Counted from the stretch's first letter, positions 42,650-54,064 are shown. The stretch: DNA of 64,000 bases from Pseudobythopirellula maris (GCF_007859945.1 NZ_SJPQ01000002.1:1032279-1096278); one strand, 5' to 3'. Numbers and translations: made by a program. Notes: generated by a model not told the origin, from the letters alone.

Positions 42650-43471
42650 ATGAACGTGACCCGCTTTACCTTGATCGCGGCCGCAATGGCCCTTGCACTC
42701 GGCGCGCCGCTGACCGCTCGCGCCGAGCTGGCCCAGTATTACATCGGCATCGATAGCCGAGACACGCCCTACGACGCTCCCGCCAGCGAGGGCGGCGGAG
42801 CCTACCCCGACAACCCGAACGAGAACCGCCTGACGCTGCTCTTGCAGCATGGCAGCCACTACCACGGCATCGGGCAGTACACTTACAGCGGATCGGCCGC
42901 GTCGCCCACGCTCGTCGACACGAACAGCAACAACCGCCTGCCCGAGGGGTACACCGGTCAGGAGCCCCTGCCGCTCCTGCCGGGCAGCGGCGTTTACGCT
43001 GGCAAGATGACCAGCAAGGCGCTGTTTGGCGTGACCTACTCCGACCTCGAGATGCTCAACGTCCAATCGCTCGACGGCGCAGGGGCTCTTGAGCAGGTCC
43101 TGTTCGACAGCAGCTCGGGTCGTTGGAACGCCGAGTTCGACACCGCCCACATCCACCTGGAGCTGGTGAGCGTCAGCTCCCCGCTGCTCGGTGTCGGCAC
43201 GCTGGGCAATCCGAACGCCCTGTCGTTCGGGGGCGACGTGCACCTGGGCGACGGCGACGAGCTCTTCTCGTTCACCCCGGTGCTGTGGGTCGATGAGGCC
43301 GCCCCGGTCGGCACGTACTCGGCCGAATTCCGCCTGGTCGACGAGTCCAGCGCCTTTGGCGACTCGGGCCGCTTCTTCATCGACGTGCAGCAGGTTCCCG
43401 AGCCAACGGCTCTTTCGCTCGCCGGAGTCGTGATGATCGCCCTTGGCGTGACCCGTCGGCGGAACGCCTAA
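42650..43471 (+). CDS. all3515-family PEP-CTERM protein (zinc-regulated family)
   Basis: A 273-residue exported protein. A signal peptide (LIAAAMALALGAPLTARAE) is followed by the conserved body of the all3515 family known from Zur-regulated cyanobacterial genes: QHGSHYHGIGQYTYSG, TNSNNRLPEGYTGQ, LPLLPGSGVYAGKM and FTPVLWVDEAAPVGTYS. His-rich words (HGSHYH) fit zinc binding. The end is the PEP-CTERM signal VPEPTALSLAGVVMIALGV with a basic tail TRRRNA. A ribosome site (AGGAGAG) precedes the ATG. The family assignment is from memory of the motif set. Confidence 0.82.
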   Translation: MNVTRFTLIAAAMALALGAPLTARAELAQYYIGIDSRDTPYDAPASEGGGAYPDNPNENRLTLLLQHGSHYHGIGQYTYSGSAASPTLVDTNSNNRLPEGYTGQEPLPLLPGSGVYAGKMTSKALFGVTYSDLEMLNVQSLDGAGALEQVLFDSSSGRWNAEFDTAHIHLELVSVSSPLLGVGTLGNPNALSFGGDVHLGDGDELFSFTPVLWVDEAAPVGTYSAEFRLVDESSAFGDSGRFFIDVQQVPEPTALSLAGVVMIALGVTRRRNA

Positions 43472-43479
43472 CAACACTT

Positions 43480-43521
43480 CCCCCAGGTCCCCGGCGGGGC
43501 AACCCGCCGGGGCGTGTGGGG
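43480..43521 (+). terminator. Terminator of the all3515-like gene
   Basis: CCCCGGCGGG at 43489-43498 pairs perfectly with CCCGCCGGGG at 43503-43512, a ten-base stem capped by GCAA, a GNRA tetraloop. Outer CCCCC/GGGGG runs extend it. There is no T run, so the termination mode is uncertain. Confidence 0.6.
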
Positions 43522-43588
43522 GATGGGCCTTTGACGGATTCCGATCTGATCCAGCGAGTGGGGTCCGCTGTGCGGACCGCTCATAGCA

Positions 43589-43682
43589 GGTGGCGGGGGC
43601 GCCCGTGAGGGAAGCCCCCGAGGCAGCGAGACTCGGCCTGTGGCGCTCGGGGGCTTCCGCTTCGCGGTGCGCCCCCGCCACC
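43589..43682. repeat. Long GC-rich inverted repeat
   Basis: GGTGGCGGGGGCGC (43589-43602) pairs with GCGCCCCCGCCACC (43669-43682), 14 bases perfect. GGAAGCCCCCGAG (43610-43622) pairs with CTCGGGGGCTTCC (43646-43658), 13 bases perfect. The unpaired centre is about 23 bases. It would fold into a very stable rod. Confidence 0.85.
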
Positions 43683-44138
43683 CTTATTTGCTTCTCTGGA
43701 CCGTCGTCGTTCCTTTGTTCCTTCGTGGTTCCCTTCCTTAGAACCACTAATCGCGCGGCCAATAATTTCTTTACGCGACTTATCCGTCTTCGACGGACTC
43801 CGCTGTGCTCCGCTAATCGAACTGATTGCAACGACTTCGAACAAAACCACGAGTGGCTAAGAAACGCCGCTGAGCGCGGCGGTCAAAAGCGATTGTCGAA
43901 ATCAGGCGGGCGGGCTGCTACACAGACAATTGATCGCCGCAGAGAGCGTGAACCTAGGCCCGAGGAGTGCGTTCTAGTGAACGTTCCCTCACTCCAGCCA
44001 CCCGGTCGCGTTTTTAGCCGTGTTTCTTGGTAAGACAAGAGGAGAATGTTTCGGACGGACCCGCGCCGCTCGTTTATCAAATACTATTGGTCACGCATGA
44101 GCGGCACGCTCTTCGCTTCGCACGGCCCAGTACCCACC

Positions 44139-44174
44139 AAAAAAGGCCGCGACGGGTAATCCCGCCGCGGCCTT
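44139..44174 (-). terminator. Rho-independent terminator of GAPDH
   Basis: On the minus strand a 14-base stem (AAGGCCGCGGCGGG pairing with CCCGTCGCGGCCTT, one mismatch) ends in TTTTTT. It lies about 25 bases after the gap stop codon and is a textbook intrinsic terminator. Confidence 0.9.
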
Positions 44175-44200
44175 GATCGTTCAATCGTTGCTAAGCCGAC

Positions 44201-45391
<1,191 letters not shown>

Positions 45392-45573
45392 TTAGGGCCG
45401 AAGCCCCCACCTCACGGCGACTTCAGCGGCCGCTGGGATCACGGGCTCGCGGCCCGCCGCCAGGGGCAGTCGCCGCCCCGCCACGGATTGGCAGAAAACC
45501 CCCAGCAGAAACGGCGTAATCCGACTATACGTTCCGATAAATCCTGTCCCTAGGAACACTTGCAGGCGTAAAA

Positions 45574-45602
45574 TTGACACCACTCGGCCGCGCTCTTATA
45601 CT
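45574..45602 (+). promoter_or_regulatory. Strong orphan sigma-70-like promoter
   Basis: A perfect TTGACA (45574-45579), 17-base spacer and TATACT (45597-45602) on the plus strand. Start would be near 45609. No annotated gene begins close by other than a possible 45-residue open frame; the next certain gene starts at 46051. Confidence 0.65.
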
Positions 45603-45626
45603 TCTCATCGCTAGGGTAGTAAGGCG

Positions 45627-45764
45627 ATGCGAGACGCTTCGTCGGCGACCCGGTCGGGCAGTTGTTGGCTCGATCACCTCGTTGCGGGGGGCATCGCGGC
45701 GCAAGCCGCCGCCAATCGCATCGGCGCCGACCGTTCCTTTTCGATTCGACCCCCTCTGTCGTGA
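45627..45764 (+). CDS. Possible 45-residue protein behind the orphan promoter
   Basis: Opens with ATG about 18 bases after the predicted transcription start and encodes MRDASSATRSGSCWLDHL, then VAGGIAAQAAANRIGADR and a short end. AAGG lies just before the ATG. The central segment could form a helix. No homologue is known to me, and chance open frames of this size are common in GC-rich DNA, so this is a weak call that rests mainly on the promoter. Confidence 0.22.
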   Translation: MRDASSATRSGSCWLDHLVAGGIAAQAAANRIGADRSFSIRPPLS

Positions 45765-46050
45765 AGACTTGCTTATGGTTTCCGGCGCGTACCGCGTCGA
45801 TCGCCAGCAGGCCCCCACGGCGGACAGAGCCACTCTGGGCGCGCCACTTCATGGGCATCGGGTCGTAATCGCTTCCCCTTGCCCTCGCCGCATCGCGGCG
45901 GGTGACGCTCCGCCCCGAGGAAGCACTGCACTCCCCTCGCAACGCCGCCCCGTGTCAAGGCGACGTCGAACGTGACCTGAGTGGTAGAGCACGGCCGCCG
46001 GCCACGTTCCATTTTGAGTTTTTTTCGTTTCGTGCTAGGAGAGTTGCGAC

Positions 46051-46248
46051 GTGTTGCAGGGTACGATTAAGAAGTTGACCGACAAGGGATTTGGCTTCAT
46101 CCAGGGCGAGGGGGGAGACATCTTCTTCCACCACTCGTCGGTGAACGGCGCCAATTTCGACGACCTCCGCGAGGGCCAGACGGTGGAATACACCGAAGGC
46201 GAGGGACCGAAGGGCCCGCGGGCTGAGAGCGTGACGGTGGTTGAGTGA
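46051..46248 (+). CDS. Cold-shock protein (CspA family)
   Basis: A 65-residue single cold-shock domain that binds single-stranded RNA or DNA. RNP1 is KGFGFIQ and RNP2 is DIFFHHSS; the surrounding GTIKKLTD and EGPKGPRAESVTVV are typical. The start is a GTG at 46051, with AGGAGA nine bases upstream. The strong terminator downstream closes the unit. A long untranslated leader is possible, as is usual for these genes. Confidence 0.96.
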   Translation: MLQGTIKKLTDKGFGFIQGEGGDIFFHHSSVNGANFDDLREGQTVEYTEGEGPKGPRAESVTVVE

Positions 46249-46308
46249 TGTCGGCGTAAGCCGACGGCGGCCCCAGGCCCTCACTCGGCGCCCCGAGAAC
46301 AACCACGA

Positions 46309-46348
46309 GAGCCGCCCCGGCGTTCACGCCGGGGCGGCTTTCTTTTTT
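46309..46348 (+). terminator. Rho-independent terminator of the cold-shock gene
   Basis: GCCGCCCCGGCG (46311-46322) pairs with CGCCGGGGCGGC (46327-46338), a perfect 12-base stem with a four-base loop TTCA, followed by TTCTTTTTT. Confidence 0.92.
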
Positions 46349-46731
46349 GGGCCCGTCTTATTTAGCCCGGTCACGATGGGGATCCCGCTGGTTACTGGCC
46401 GCTAAGCACGGTGGGCCCAACTGGTCTTCGCGCGATTCGTGTGCCACTTGCTGTGAGTAAGTGATCCAAGCAGGGCGGTTGCGAAATATCTTTTCGCGAC
46501 CGATGAGGGTCACTCCTTTGCTGCGGGCGGTATCCTGGAAACTGCGTCGAACGATGAAGCCGACTCGGGTTTGTCGCTGTAGGATGGCGTGCTTGCATAC
46601 TTCGAGGGCAACCAGAAAGATGGGTAGTCCCGTCGGTGTAAGTCCGGAAGAACAGCCACGTCTAACTCCGATGGAACCACACCCGTCCTACGAACTTACG
46701 GTTTCCTGACAAATCGAATTGCCAACCGCCG
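46349..46731. other. Lower-GC intergenic region before the DUF1559 gene
   Basis: No gene is supported in this gap. Composition is visibly less GC-rich than the surroundings. The segment GGTAGTCCCGTCGGTGTAAG near 46622 and the following AAGAACAGCCACG look structured but match no RNA family known to me. No promoter could be fixed. Confidence 0.35.
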
Positions 46732-47826
46732 ATGAAGTTTCGCATTCAGACCATCCTCTGGGTGATCGCGGTGCTAGCCTCTGCACTGGCGACCTTCGAC
46801 CACTTCGCGATCGTCTGGGCACTGGTCGTTCTAGCTTCTTGGGGAGTGCTCTACCCAGCATCTACACTCGTCGAACGAGGTTTATTGGTCTTCATTCTGC
46901 TGATCTTGTTAGCACTCATGATTCCTGCAGCAATGAGATCTCGGGAGCCTGAACGAGTATCGCGTTGCAGAGTAAATATCCGAACGACCGCGGGTGCGTT
47001 ACTGCGATACGCGTCGGAAGAATCGCACCGTCTACGTCAAGCACGGACGGGAGCTATCGACCCAAGTGTGCATAGCTGGAGAACACACCTGCTTCCGTAT
47101 CTGGGCCACGAGTCGGTGAGAAGCCAGTATCGGTTGGACGAGCCTTGGAATGGCGAGGCAAACAAGGCCGCTCGCAGCCACCTAATACCTGAATATTCTT
47201 GCGATAACGATGACTGTAGGGTTAACTCACCGCGTGCCCTCAGCGATGCCACCACCAGTTACTTTGCAGTTGTAGGGCCAAGGACTGCTTGGGGAGTTCT
47301 TTCATCAGGTGACACGATCAGCGATGATCCTAGCCGTACAATTCTTCTTATCGAACAGTTAGATAGAGGCGTTGCCTGGAGTAACCCAACCGATATCGAG
47401 TTCGGTCAGGCGCTTGCCCTACTAACGGATTTTCAGGTGGTGCCTTCGGGACGTCACTTTAGCTGGGGGAAGCCTGGCTTCTTCGACAAGCCTCCACCAC
47501 GTGCTAGCCCGCAGGGCTTCAACGTGGCGTTCGCCGATGGAAGCGCTAGGTTCGTGTCAGTGCCTATACCACGCGACCTGGCAATCGCTGTACTCACAGC
47601 GAATGGAGGGGAGCGAATTAGCGACGATGATTTCTCCCGACTCTACCGTGCAGAGATTGACTATTCGAAGATCTACGCCTTCACCTTCTTTGTGCTGATG
47701 TCACTACTGCCCGCCCTGCGTTGGTTTCCCATACGCTCGGTCGCAGCTGTGGGCAGGGGAGTTCTGCCAAGCTCAAATCGACCGCCTCAGTCACGCGATG
47801 GATCGCAGGATCACGCCTCGGCGTGA
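46732..47826 (+). CDS. DUF1559-domain protein with membrane helices instead of pilin leader
   Basis: A 364-residue protein. DUF1559 is seen in SWRTHLLPYLGHESVRSQY, RLDEPWNGEANKAARS and the C-terminal FNVAFADGSARFVSV, the H-x9-DG-type pattern of planctomycetal prepilin-like proteins. The usual prepilin cleavage leader is missing: the protein begins KFRIQTILWVIAVLASALAT with two membrane helices. A third helix lies near the end (YAFTFFVLMSLLPALRWF). Base composition is lower in GC than the neighbours, suggesting transfer or relaxed codon use. Partner and role are not known. Confidence 0.75.
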   Translation: MKFRIQTILWVIAVLASALATFDHFAIVWALVVLASWGVLYPASTLVERGLLVFILLILLALMIPAAMRSREPERVSRCRVNIRTTAGALLRYASEESHRLRQARTGAIDPSVHSWRTHLLPYLGHESVRSQYRLDEPWNGEANKAARSHLIPEYSCDNDDCRVNSPRALSDATTSYFAVVGPRTAWGVLSSGDTISDDPSRTILLIEQLDRGVAWSNPTDIEFGQALALLTDFQVVPSGRHFSWGKPGFFDKPPPRASPQGFNVAFADGSARFVSVPIPRDLAIAVLTANGGERISDDDFSRLYRAEIDYSKIYAFTFFVLMSLLPALRWFPIRSVAAVGRGVLPSSNRPPQSRDGSQDHASA

Positions 47827-47898
47827 AACTTCGACGCTGATTCGGCCCTCCCCTATCCTGCACAAGAAGCGTCGCCCGCTGTTTAGGAGGGACCTCAA

Positions 47899-48426
47899 GT
47901 GAATCTGGCTGTATCGTTGCGGGAGTTTGATGGCAAGCGGACAGCTGTGCTAGAGCGACTGGATGCCTCCCTGCCGCGGAACGACGGATCGGTGTCTCAG
48001 CTACTCGTTATGGCGGAGCACGACGAAGCAAGAATTCAAGTCGGGGCAACATGGATTCTTAAACGATGGCATGATGAAGGTGCTCTACCGGTTGAGAGAT
48101 CCGTTGAGAGTATCGTCAGAATTCTGAAAAAGGCCGCTCACTGGGAAGTTCGACTTCACCTGCTCCAGATATTAGCCGACCATAGCCTGCCGGCGAGATC
48201 GATAACGGCTCTGCAGAAGTTGCTGCCGACTCTGCTGGCTGATGACAACAAACTGGTCCGTGCCTGGGCTATCAGCGTGCTGGCGGCAACTGCCGACCAA
48301 CGCAAAGCCTTGCGGCACAACGTCGACTCCCTCTTGCGAGAGGCAGAAAACGATGAAGCCGCATCGGTTCGAGCCCGGGTGCGTCAGATACGGAAGCGTT
48401 ACAAGTGGTTAGCCTCAACTGCGTAA
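47899..48426 (+). CDS. HEAT-like alpha-helical repeat protein
   Basis: A 175-residue helical protein with HEAT-type pairs: SVSQLLVMAEHDEARIQVGA, WEVRLHLLQILADHSLPARS, LVRAWAISVLAATADQRKAL. No catalytic motif is visible, so it likely mediates protein contacts. The start is a GTG with an excellent ribosome site (TTTAGGAGG). Composition is similar to the DUF1559 gene 72 bp upstream, and the two may share an operon or origin. Confidence 0.65.
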   Translation: MNLAVSLREFDGKRTAVLERLDASLPRNDGSVSQLLVMAEHDEARIQVGATWILKRWHDEGALPVERSVESIVRILKKAAHWEVRLHLLQILADHSLPARSITALQKLLPTLLADDNKLVRAWAISVLAATADQRKALRHNVDSLLREAENDEAASVRARVRQIRKRYKWLASTA

Positions 48427-48635
48427 GAAGGGCCGTACTGAGCGTTTGTCGCCCGTGCCCCCCTCTTGGGCAGGACAGAAGCTGCTTGCCATCGATCGCA
48501 GCAGCAATCGGCTTAGCCCCCGGCTCGGTTTTCTTGCTTTTTAAGCCTTTCTCGGGCGAACCTTGCGGCGGCCGGGGGGCTCATGCCACCGTCCTGTCCC
48601 TCTTGCCCGCTTCTCCCGACCGAGGCGCCCCGCCG

Positions 48636-49106
48636 ATGTTTCCTATCGACTCGCTGCTCGAGGAATACCTGGCCGGCCCCCAGCTGCTGGCCGAGGCGGT
48701 CGCCGGTATGAGCGGCGACCAGCTCACCGCGCGACCCGTCGAGGGCCGCTGGAGCACGCTCGAGGTGGTCTGCCACTTGGTCGACAGCGACGCCGTGCAC
48801 GCCTGCCGGATGAAGTGGGTGATCGCCGAGTGCGGGCCGCCCCTGCCGAACTCGGACGAAACGCGATGGATCGAGCGTCTGCCGTGCCACGCCCGCTCGG
48901 CCGCCGAGGAGATCGAGTTGCTGTCGCTGCAGCGTCGCCAGATGGCGCGGATCCTCCACGCCACGCCCCCCGAGGCGTTCGCTCGCACGGGCAACCACTC
49001 CGAGGAGGGCGCCGTCACCCTCGCCACGCTGCTCGAGAGGGCCGTGCGCCACCTGCCGCACCACCTGCCGTTCATCGCCGAGAAGCGGGCGGCGTTGGGC
49101 GTCTGA
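48636..49106 (+). CDS. DinB-family protein
   Basis: A 156-residue four-helix bundle of the DinB/YfiT family. The metal-binding His pattern is in EVVCHLVDSDAVHA and the C-terminal VRHLPHHLPFIAEK. The N-terminal helix is LLEEYLAGPQLLAEAVAGMS. Family members act as thiol-dependent or hydrolytic enzymes on small molecules, such as bacillithiol S-transferases, and the substrate is undefined here. The ATG at 48636 is used; upstream frame is low quality. Confidence 0.85.
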   Translation: MFPIDSLLEEYLAGPQLLAEAVAGMSGDQLTARPVEGRWSTLEVVCHLVDSDAVHACRMKWVIAECGPPLPNSDETRWIERLPCHARSAAEEIELLSLQRRQMARILHATPPEAFARTGNHSEEGAVTLATLLERAVRHLPHHLPFIAEKRAALGV

Positions 49107-49131
49107 CAAGATTATTCTCAGGGCCGTAGAT

Positions 49132-49214
49132 GTGGGAGGCGTCTCCGACGCCGATAACGGCGCCCTAGCCTTAACGGCTAATAGCGCGTTATCGGCGTCG
49201 GAGACGCCCCCCAC
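49132..49214. repeat. Inverted repeat with GGCGTCTCCGACGCCGATAACG arms
   Basis: Left arm GTGGGAGGCGTCTCCGACGC (49132-49159) pairs with the mirror at 49187-49214 with one mismatch in 28. Each arm itself contains the palindrome GGCGTC-TCC-GACGCC. A single copy of the arm occurs at 37601-37625. It lies between the DinB and methyltransferase genes. Confidence 0.92.
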
Positions 49215-49234
49215 AACCGATCACAAAAACAGCT

Positions 49235-50044
49235 ATGCTCAATCGAATGAGCTTACCCTCCTGGCGACTGCCCCCCGGCGTGACGCGTGGCGCGATGGAC
49301 TACGCCGCCTCGACGAGCGTGGCCCGCGACTACGACAAGTACCACGCCGACAACCCGCTGTTCGAGTACGAAGAACAGATCCTCCAAGAGGAGTTCGGCG
49401 GGCCGCCCCCAGCCGGCGTGATCGCCGACCTCGGCTGCGGCAGCGGCCGCGCGCTGCTGCCGCTGATGCGGCAGGGCTGGCGCGGGTTGGCGGTCGACCT
49501 CTCCGAGGAGATGCTCGCCGTGGTGCGCGAGAAAGCCGAAGCGGAAAACCTAACGGCCGATTGCGTGCGGGCCAACCTCGTGGAGATGGGCGCCGCGCTC
49601 GTGCCCGACGGCTCGGCCAACCACGCGATCTGCCTGTTCAGCACGCTCGGCATGATCCACGGCCGGGCGAACCGCCGCGCGGCGCTGGGCCACATGCGTC
49701 GGGTCCTCAAGCCGGGCGGGCGGCTCGTGCTGCACGTGCACAACTTCTGGTTCAACCTGCGCGACCCCGGCGGGCCGGGTTGGGTGCTGCGGAGCTTGTG
49801 GCGCGGCGCGAGCGAGAAGGGCTTCGACACGGGCGACAAGTACTACGCCTACCGCGGCGTGCCGAATTTCTTCTTGCACGTGTTTCGCAAGAGCGAGCTG
49901 CGCGCCGACTTGGCTTCGGCAGGGCTGCGTGTGCGGCGTTGGGAGCACCTCGATGTCCGCCGCCGCCACGCGCTCCGATCGCCCTGGTGGCTCCCGGCCC
50001 TCAGAGCCAACGGCTGGATCGTGGTCTGCGAGAGCACCGCGTGA
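49235..50044 (+). CDS. Class I SAM-dependent methyltransferase
   Basis: A 269-residue protein. Motif I is VIADLGCGSGRALLPLM, followed by LAVDLSEEMLAVVREK (motif post-I), ICLFSTLGMIHGRANRRAAL (motif II/III region) and GGRLVLHVHNFWFN. This is the UbiE-like Rossmann methyltransferase layout. Substrate cannot be predicted. The ATG at 49235 and an in-frame ATG at 49247 are both possible starts. Confidence 0.88.
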   Translation: MLNRMSLPSWRLPPGVTRGAMDYAASTSVARDYDKYHADNPLFEYEEQILQEEFGGPPPAGVIADLGCGSGRALLPLMRQGWRGLAVDLSEEMLAVVREKAEAENLTADCVRANLVEMGAALVPDGSANHAICLFSTLGMIHGRANRRAALGHMRRVLKPGGRLVLHVHNFWFNLRDPGGPGWVLRSLWRGASEKGFDTGDKYYAYRGVPNFFLHVFRKSELRADLASAGLRVRRWEHLDVRRRHALRSPWWLPALRANGWIVVCESTA

Positions 50045-50312
50045 CCAAGCCCACACATTACCGCGATGAACCAAGCCCCGTGTTCCGCGCAAAAAGACAT
50101 TCATCCACGCAAGAAGCCCTGAGCCGCGCACGAAGTAAGCGGAGCGGTCTCCACCGCCAAGCAGCTCCCCTTACTACGTGCGGGGCTCCGGGTAACTCGC
50201 AGGGGTATTCTCCCACTTTTGGCCGCTCCCCGCGGCACGTTGCCCTCCACCGGGCAGCTTAGGACAATAAGGACTCACACCAGTCGCCCGACTCCTCACC
50301 CCGCTTCCCTTT

Positions 50313-51110
50313 ATGCCCGCCGACAAGCAGCTCACGGTCCCCAAATTCACCGCCATGAAAGCGGAGGGTCGTAAGATCACGGTCCTCACGGCCTACGATT
50401 ACACGATGGCCCGCATGGTCGACGCCGCCGGCGTCGACGCGATCCTGGTGGGCGACACGCTCTCGATGGTCGTCCAGGGCCACGGCAACACGTTGCCCGT
50501 CTCGCTTGACGAGATGGTCTACCACGCCGAGATGGTCGGCCGCGCGGTGGAGCACGCCCTGGTGATCGTCGACCTGCCGTTCCCGAGCTACCACCTGGGC
50601 GCGCACAAGGCGATCGAGAACGCCGGCCGGATCCTCAAGGAGACCCGTTGCCAAGCGGTCAAGCTCGAAGGGGGCGTCGACCAGGCCGAGGTGATCTCCG
50701 CCCTGGTGGGCGCCGGCATCCCGGTCATGGGCCACGTCGGCCTCAGGCCGCAGAATGTCCACACACTGGGCGGCTACCGCGTGCAGCGCGACCGCAAGCA
50801 ACTGCTGGCCGACGCCCAGGCGGTCGAGCGGGCCGGCGCCTTCTCGGTCGTGCTGGAGTGCGTGCCAAGCGACATCGCCGCCGAGATCAGCAAGAAGCTC
50901 CGCATCCCGACGATCGGCATCGGCGCGGGCCCCGCGTGCGACGGCCAGGTGCTCGTGCTCAACGACATGCTCGGCATGACGAGCGGCTACGTGCCGAAGT
51001 TCGTCAAGCAGTACGCCGACTTGAAGGGCGAAGTCGCGCGGGCCGTCGGCTCGTACTGCGAAGAGGTCCGCAGCGGCGAGTTCCCGGCGCCGGAGCACGG
51101 TTACGAATAA
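50313..51110 (+). CDS. panB: 3-methyl-2-oxobutanoate hydroxymethyltransferase
   Basis: A 265-residue ketopantoate hydroxymethyltransferase, the first enzyme of pantothenate synthesis, transferring a hydroxymethyl group from methylene-tetrahydrofolate to 2-oxoisovalerate. TIM-barrel motifs: ITVLTAYDYTMARMVDAAGV, AILVGDTLSMVVQGH with the metal Asp, VIVDLPFPSY, GIPVMGHVGLRPQNVHTLGG and the C-terminal TIGIGAGPACDGQVLVLND. No other pan gene is near. Confidence 0.98.
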   Translation: MPADKQLTVPKFTAMKAEGRKITVLTAYDYTMARMVDAAGVDAILVGDTLSMVVQGHGNTLPVSLDEMVYHAEMVGRAVEHALVIVDLPFPSYHLGAHKAIENAGRILKETRCQAVKLEGGVDQAEVISALVGAGIPVMGHVGLRPQNVHTLGGYRVQRDRKQLLADAQAVERAGAFSVVLECVPSDIAAEISKKLRIPTIGIGAGPACDGQVLVLNDMLGMTSGYVPKFVKQYADLKGEVARAVGSYCEEVRSGEFPAPEHGYE

Positions 51111-51137
51111 ACCGTCACGGCGCGCAAGCCACTGGGC

Positions 51138-51231
51138 GCGAGCCGGCGGGCGTAAGCCCCCGGTGTTGCCTGAAGCGGCGATCGGCTGCCGGCGCGCGAT
51201 AAACTCCGGCGGCTTACGCCGCCGGCTCGCC
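51138..51231. repeat. Inverted repeat, GGCGAGCCGGCGGCGTAAGC family, copy 2
   Basis: Right arm AACTCCGGCGGCTTACGCCG (51202-51231) pairs with the left part GCGAGCCGGCGGGCGTAAGC (51138 onward) with a few mismatches. Family same as 39203-39295. The right arm ends just before the stop codon of ybaB. Confidence 0.88.
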
Positions 51232-51233
51232 GG

Positions 51234-51590
51234 TTACTCTTCGCCCGTCAGGCCGGCCATCGCTTCGCCCAGGCCCGGCATGCCGCCGGTGATCTCCTGC
51301 ATCTTCTCGGCGTGCAGCTCGCGCGCTTTCTGCGCGGCGGCGTTGCAGGCGGCGGGCAGCAGGCCCTCGACCAGCTCCATGTCGCCCTTCTCCTTGAGCG
51401 ACGGGTCGATCCGCACGGCGAGCACCTCGCCGGCGCCGTTGGCGTCGACCTCGACCATGCCGCCGCCGGCCGAGCCGGTCACTTTCTGCGCCTTGAGCTC
51501 CTCCTGCATCGCTTTCATCTTGGAGCCCATCTCCTTGGCCTGCTGCATCATCTGACCAATGTTCGCCAAGTTGCCAAGTCCCTTGAGCAT
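51234..51590 (-). CDS. ybaB: YbaB/EbfC-family nucleoid-associated protein
   Basis: A 118-residue DNA-binding protein. Signature parts are NLANIGQMMQQAKEMGSKMK and VDANGAGEVLAVRIDPSL; the C-terminal helix is typical. The gene follows dnaX in the same direction, the conserved dnaX-ybaB order in bacteria, with a 128-bp gap. A good ribosome site (AGGAGA) lies upstream. RecR, usually third in this cluster, is not next to it here. Confidence 0.94.
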   Translation of the reverse strand: MLKGLGNLANIGQMMQQAKEMGSKMKAMQEELKAQKVTGSAGGGMVEVDANGAGEVLAVRIDPSLKEKGDMELVEGLLPAACNAAAQKARELHAEKMQEITGGMPGLGEAMAGLTGEE

Positions 51591-51718
51591 CGGGGGTGTC
51601 TCCTAGAAAGTGCGGGGTAGCGTGGGGGCGGGTCGGAAGAACGAAATCGAATGACGGATGACGAGACCTTTCGGCGGGCGACGCTTTGCTAGCCATCGTT
51701 CGCCGTGGGCGCCTTTCG

Positions 51719-53791
<2,073 letters not shown>

Positions 53792-53970
53792 GGCAGGATC
53801 GGGCGTCGGGGCCGGTCGGCGGCGTGGTGCGGCGGCGTGTTGGCGGGCCGCGGTAGAAAGAGGGCTCGGAGCGAGCCGGACAACGCGCCCGCCCTCGCGA
53901 CGGGTTCGGCGGGAAAGGGCCCGGTCGATCCCTCGCTCGGGAGTGGCCGATTCCTTGGGGCCGACGGCGA

Positions 53971-54064
53971 GTGAGAGGCCCCCGCACCTAAAAGCACGGG
54001 CTAATGGCTGCTGCGTTTCCACCCTGACCAGGTTCGCAAGGCTCCCATCACAGGGGCCCCTCAC
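53971..54064 (-). ncRNA. ffs: Small signal recognition particle RNA (4.5S type)
   Basis: The transcript has the SRP domain IV core GGTCAGGGTGGAAACGCAGC, matching the GGUCAGG/GGAA/AGCAGCC pattern bound by Ffh. The 5' end GTGAGGGGCCCC pairs with the 3' GGGGCCTCTCAC with one G-U wobble, closing a 94-base hairpin. A CATAAT-like -10 element lies at 54092-54097 with a short leader hairpin between. Position next to dnaX and ybaB is common in bacteria. Confidence 0.9.

Larger units (their letters stand above)
43472..44200. other. Intergenic region of hairpins and repeats
   Basis: About 730 bases with no supported gene. It contains the terminator at 43480-43521, a short hairpin at 43562-43578 (GGTCCGC-TGT-GCGGACC), a large GC-rich inverted repeat, one arm of the GAACCACGAAGGAAC family near 43710-43731, and the GAPDH terminator. 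Open frames within it are repeat-driven. Confidence 0.55.

Noticed and set aside
43590-44033. Open frame of 147 codons after the PEP-CTERM gene
   Set aside because: It runs through inverted repeats and hairpins, has no ribosome site and no protein features.
46600-46680. Possible riboswitch or group II intron piece before the DUF1559 gene
   Set aside because: No complete conserved core could be matched; kept only as a weak finding.
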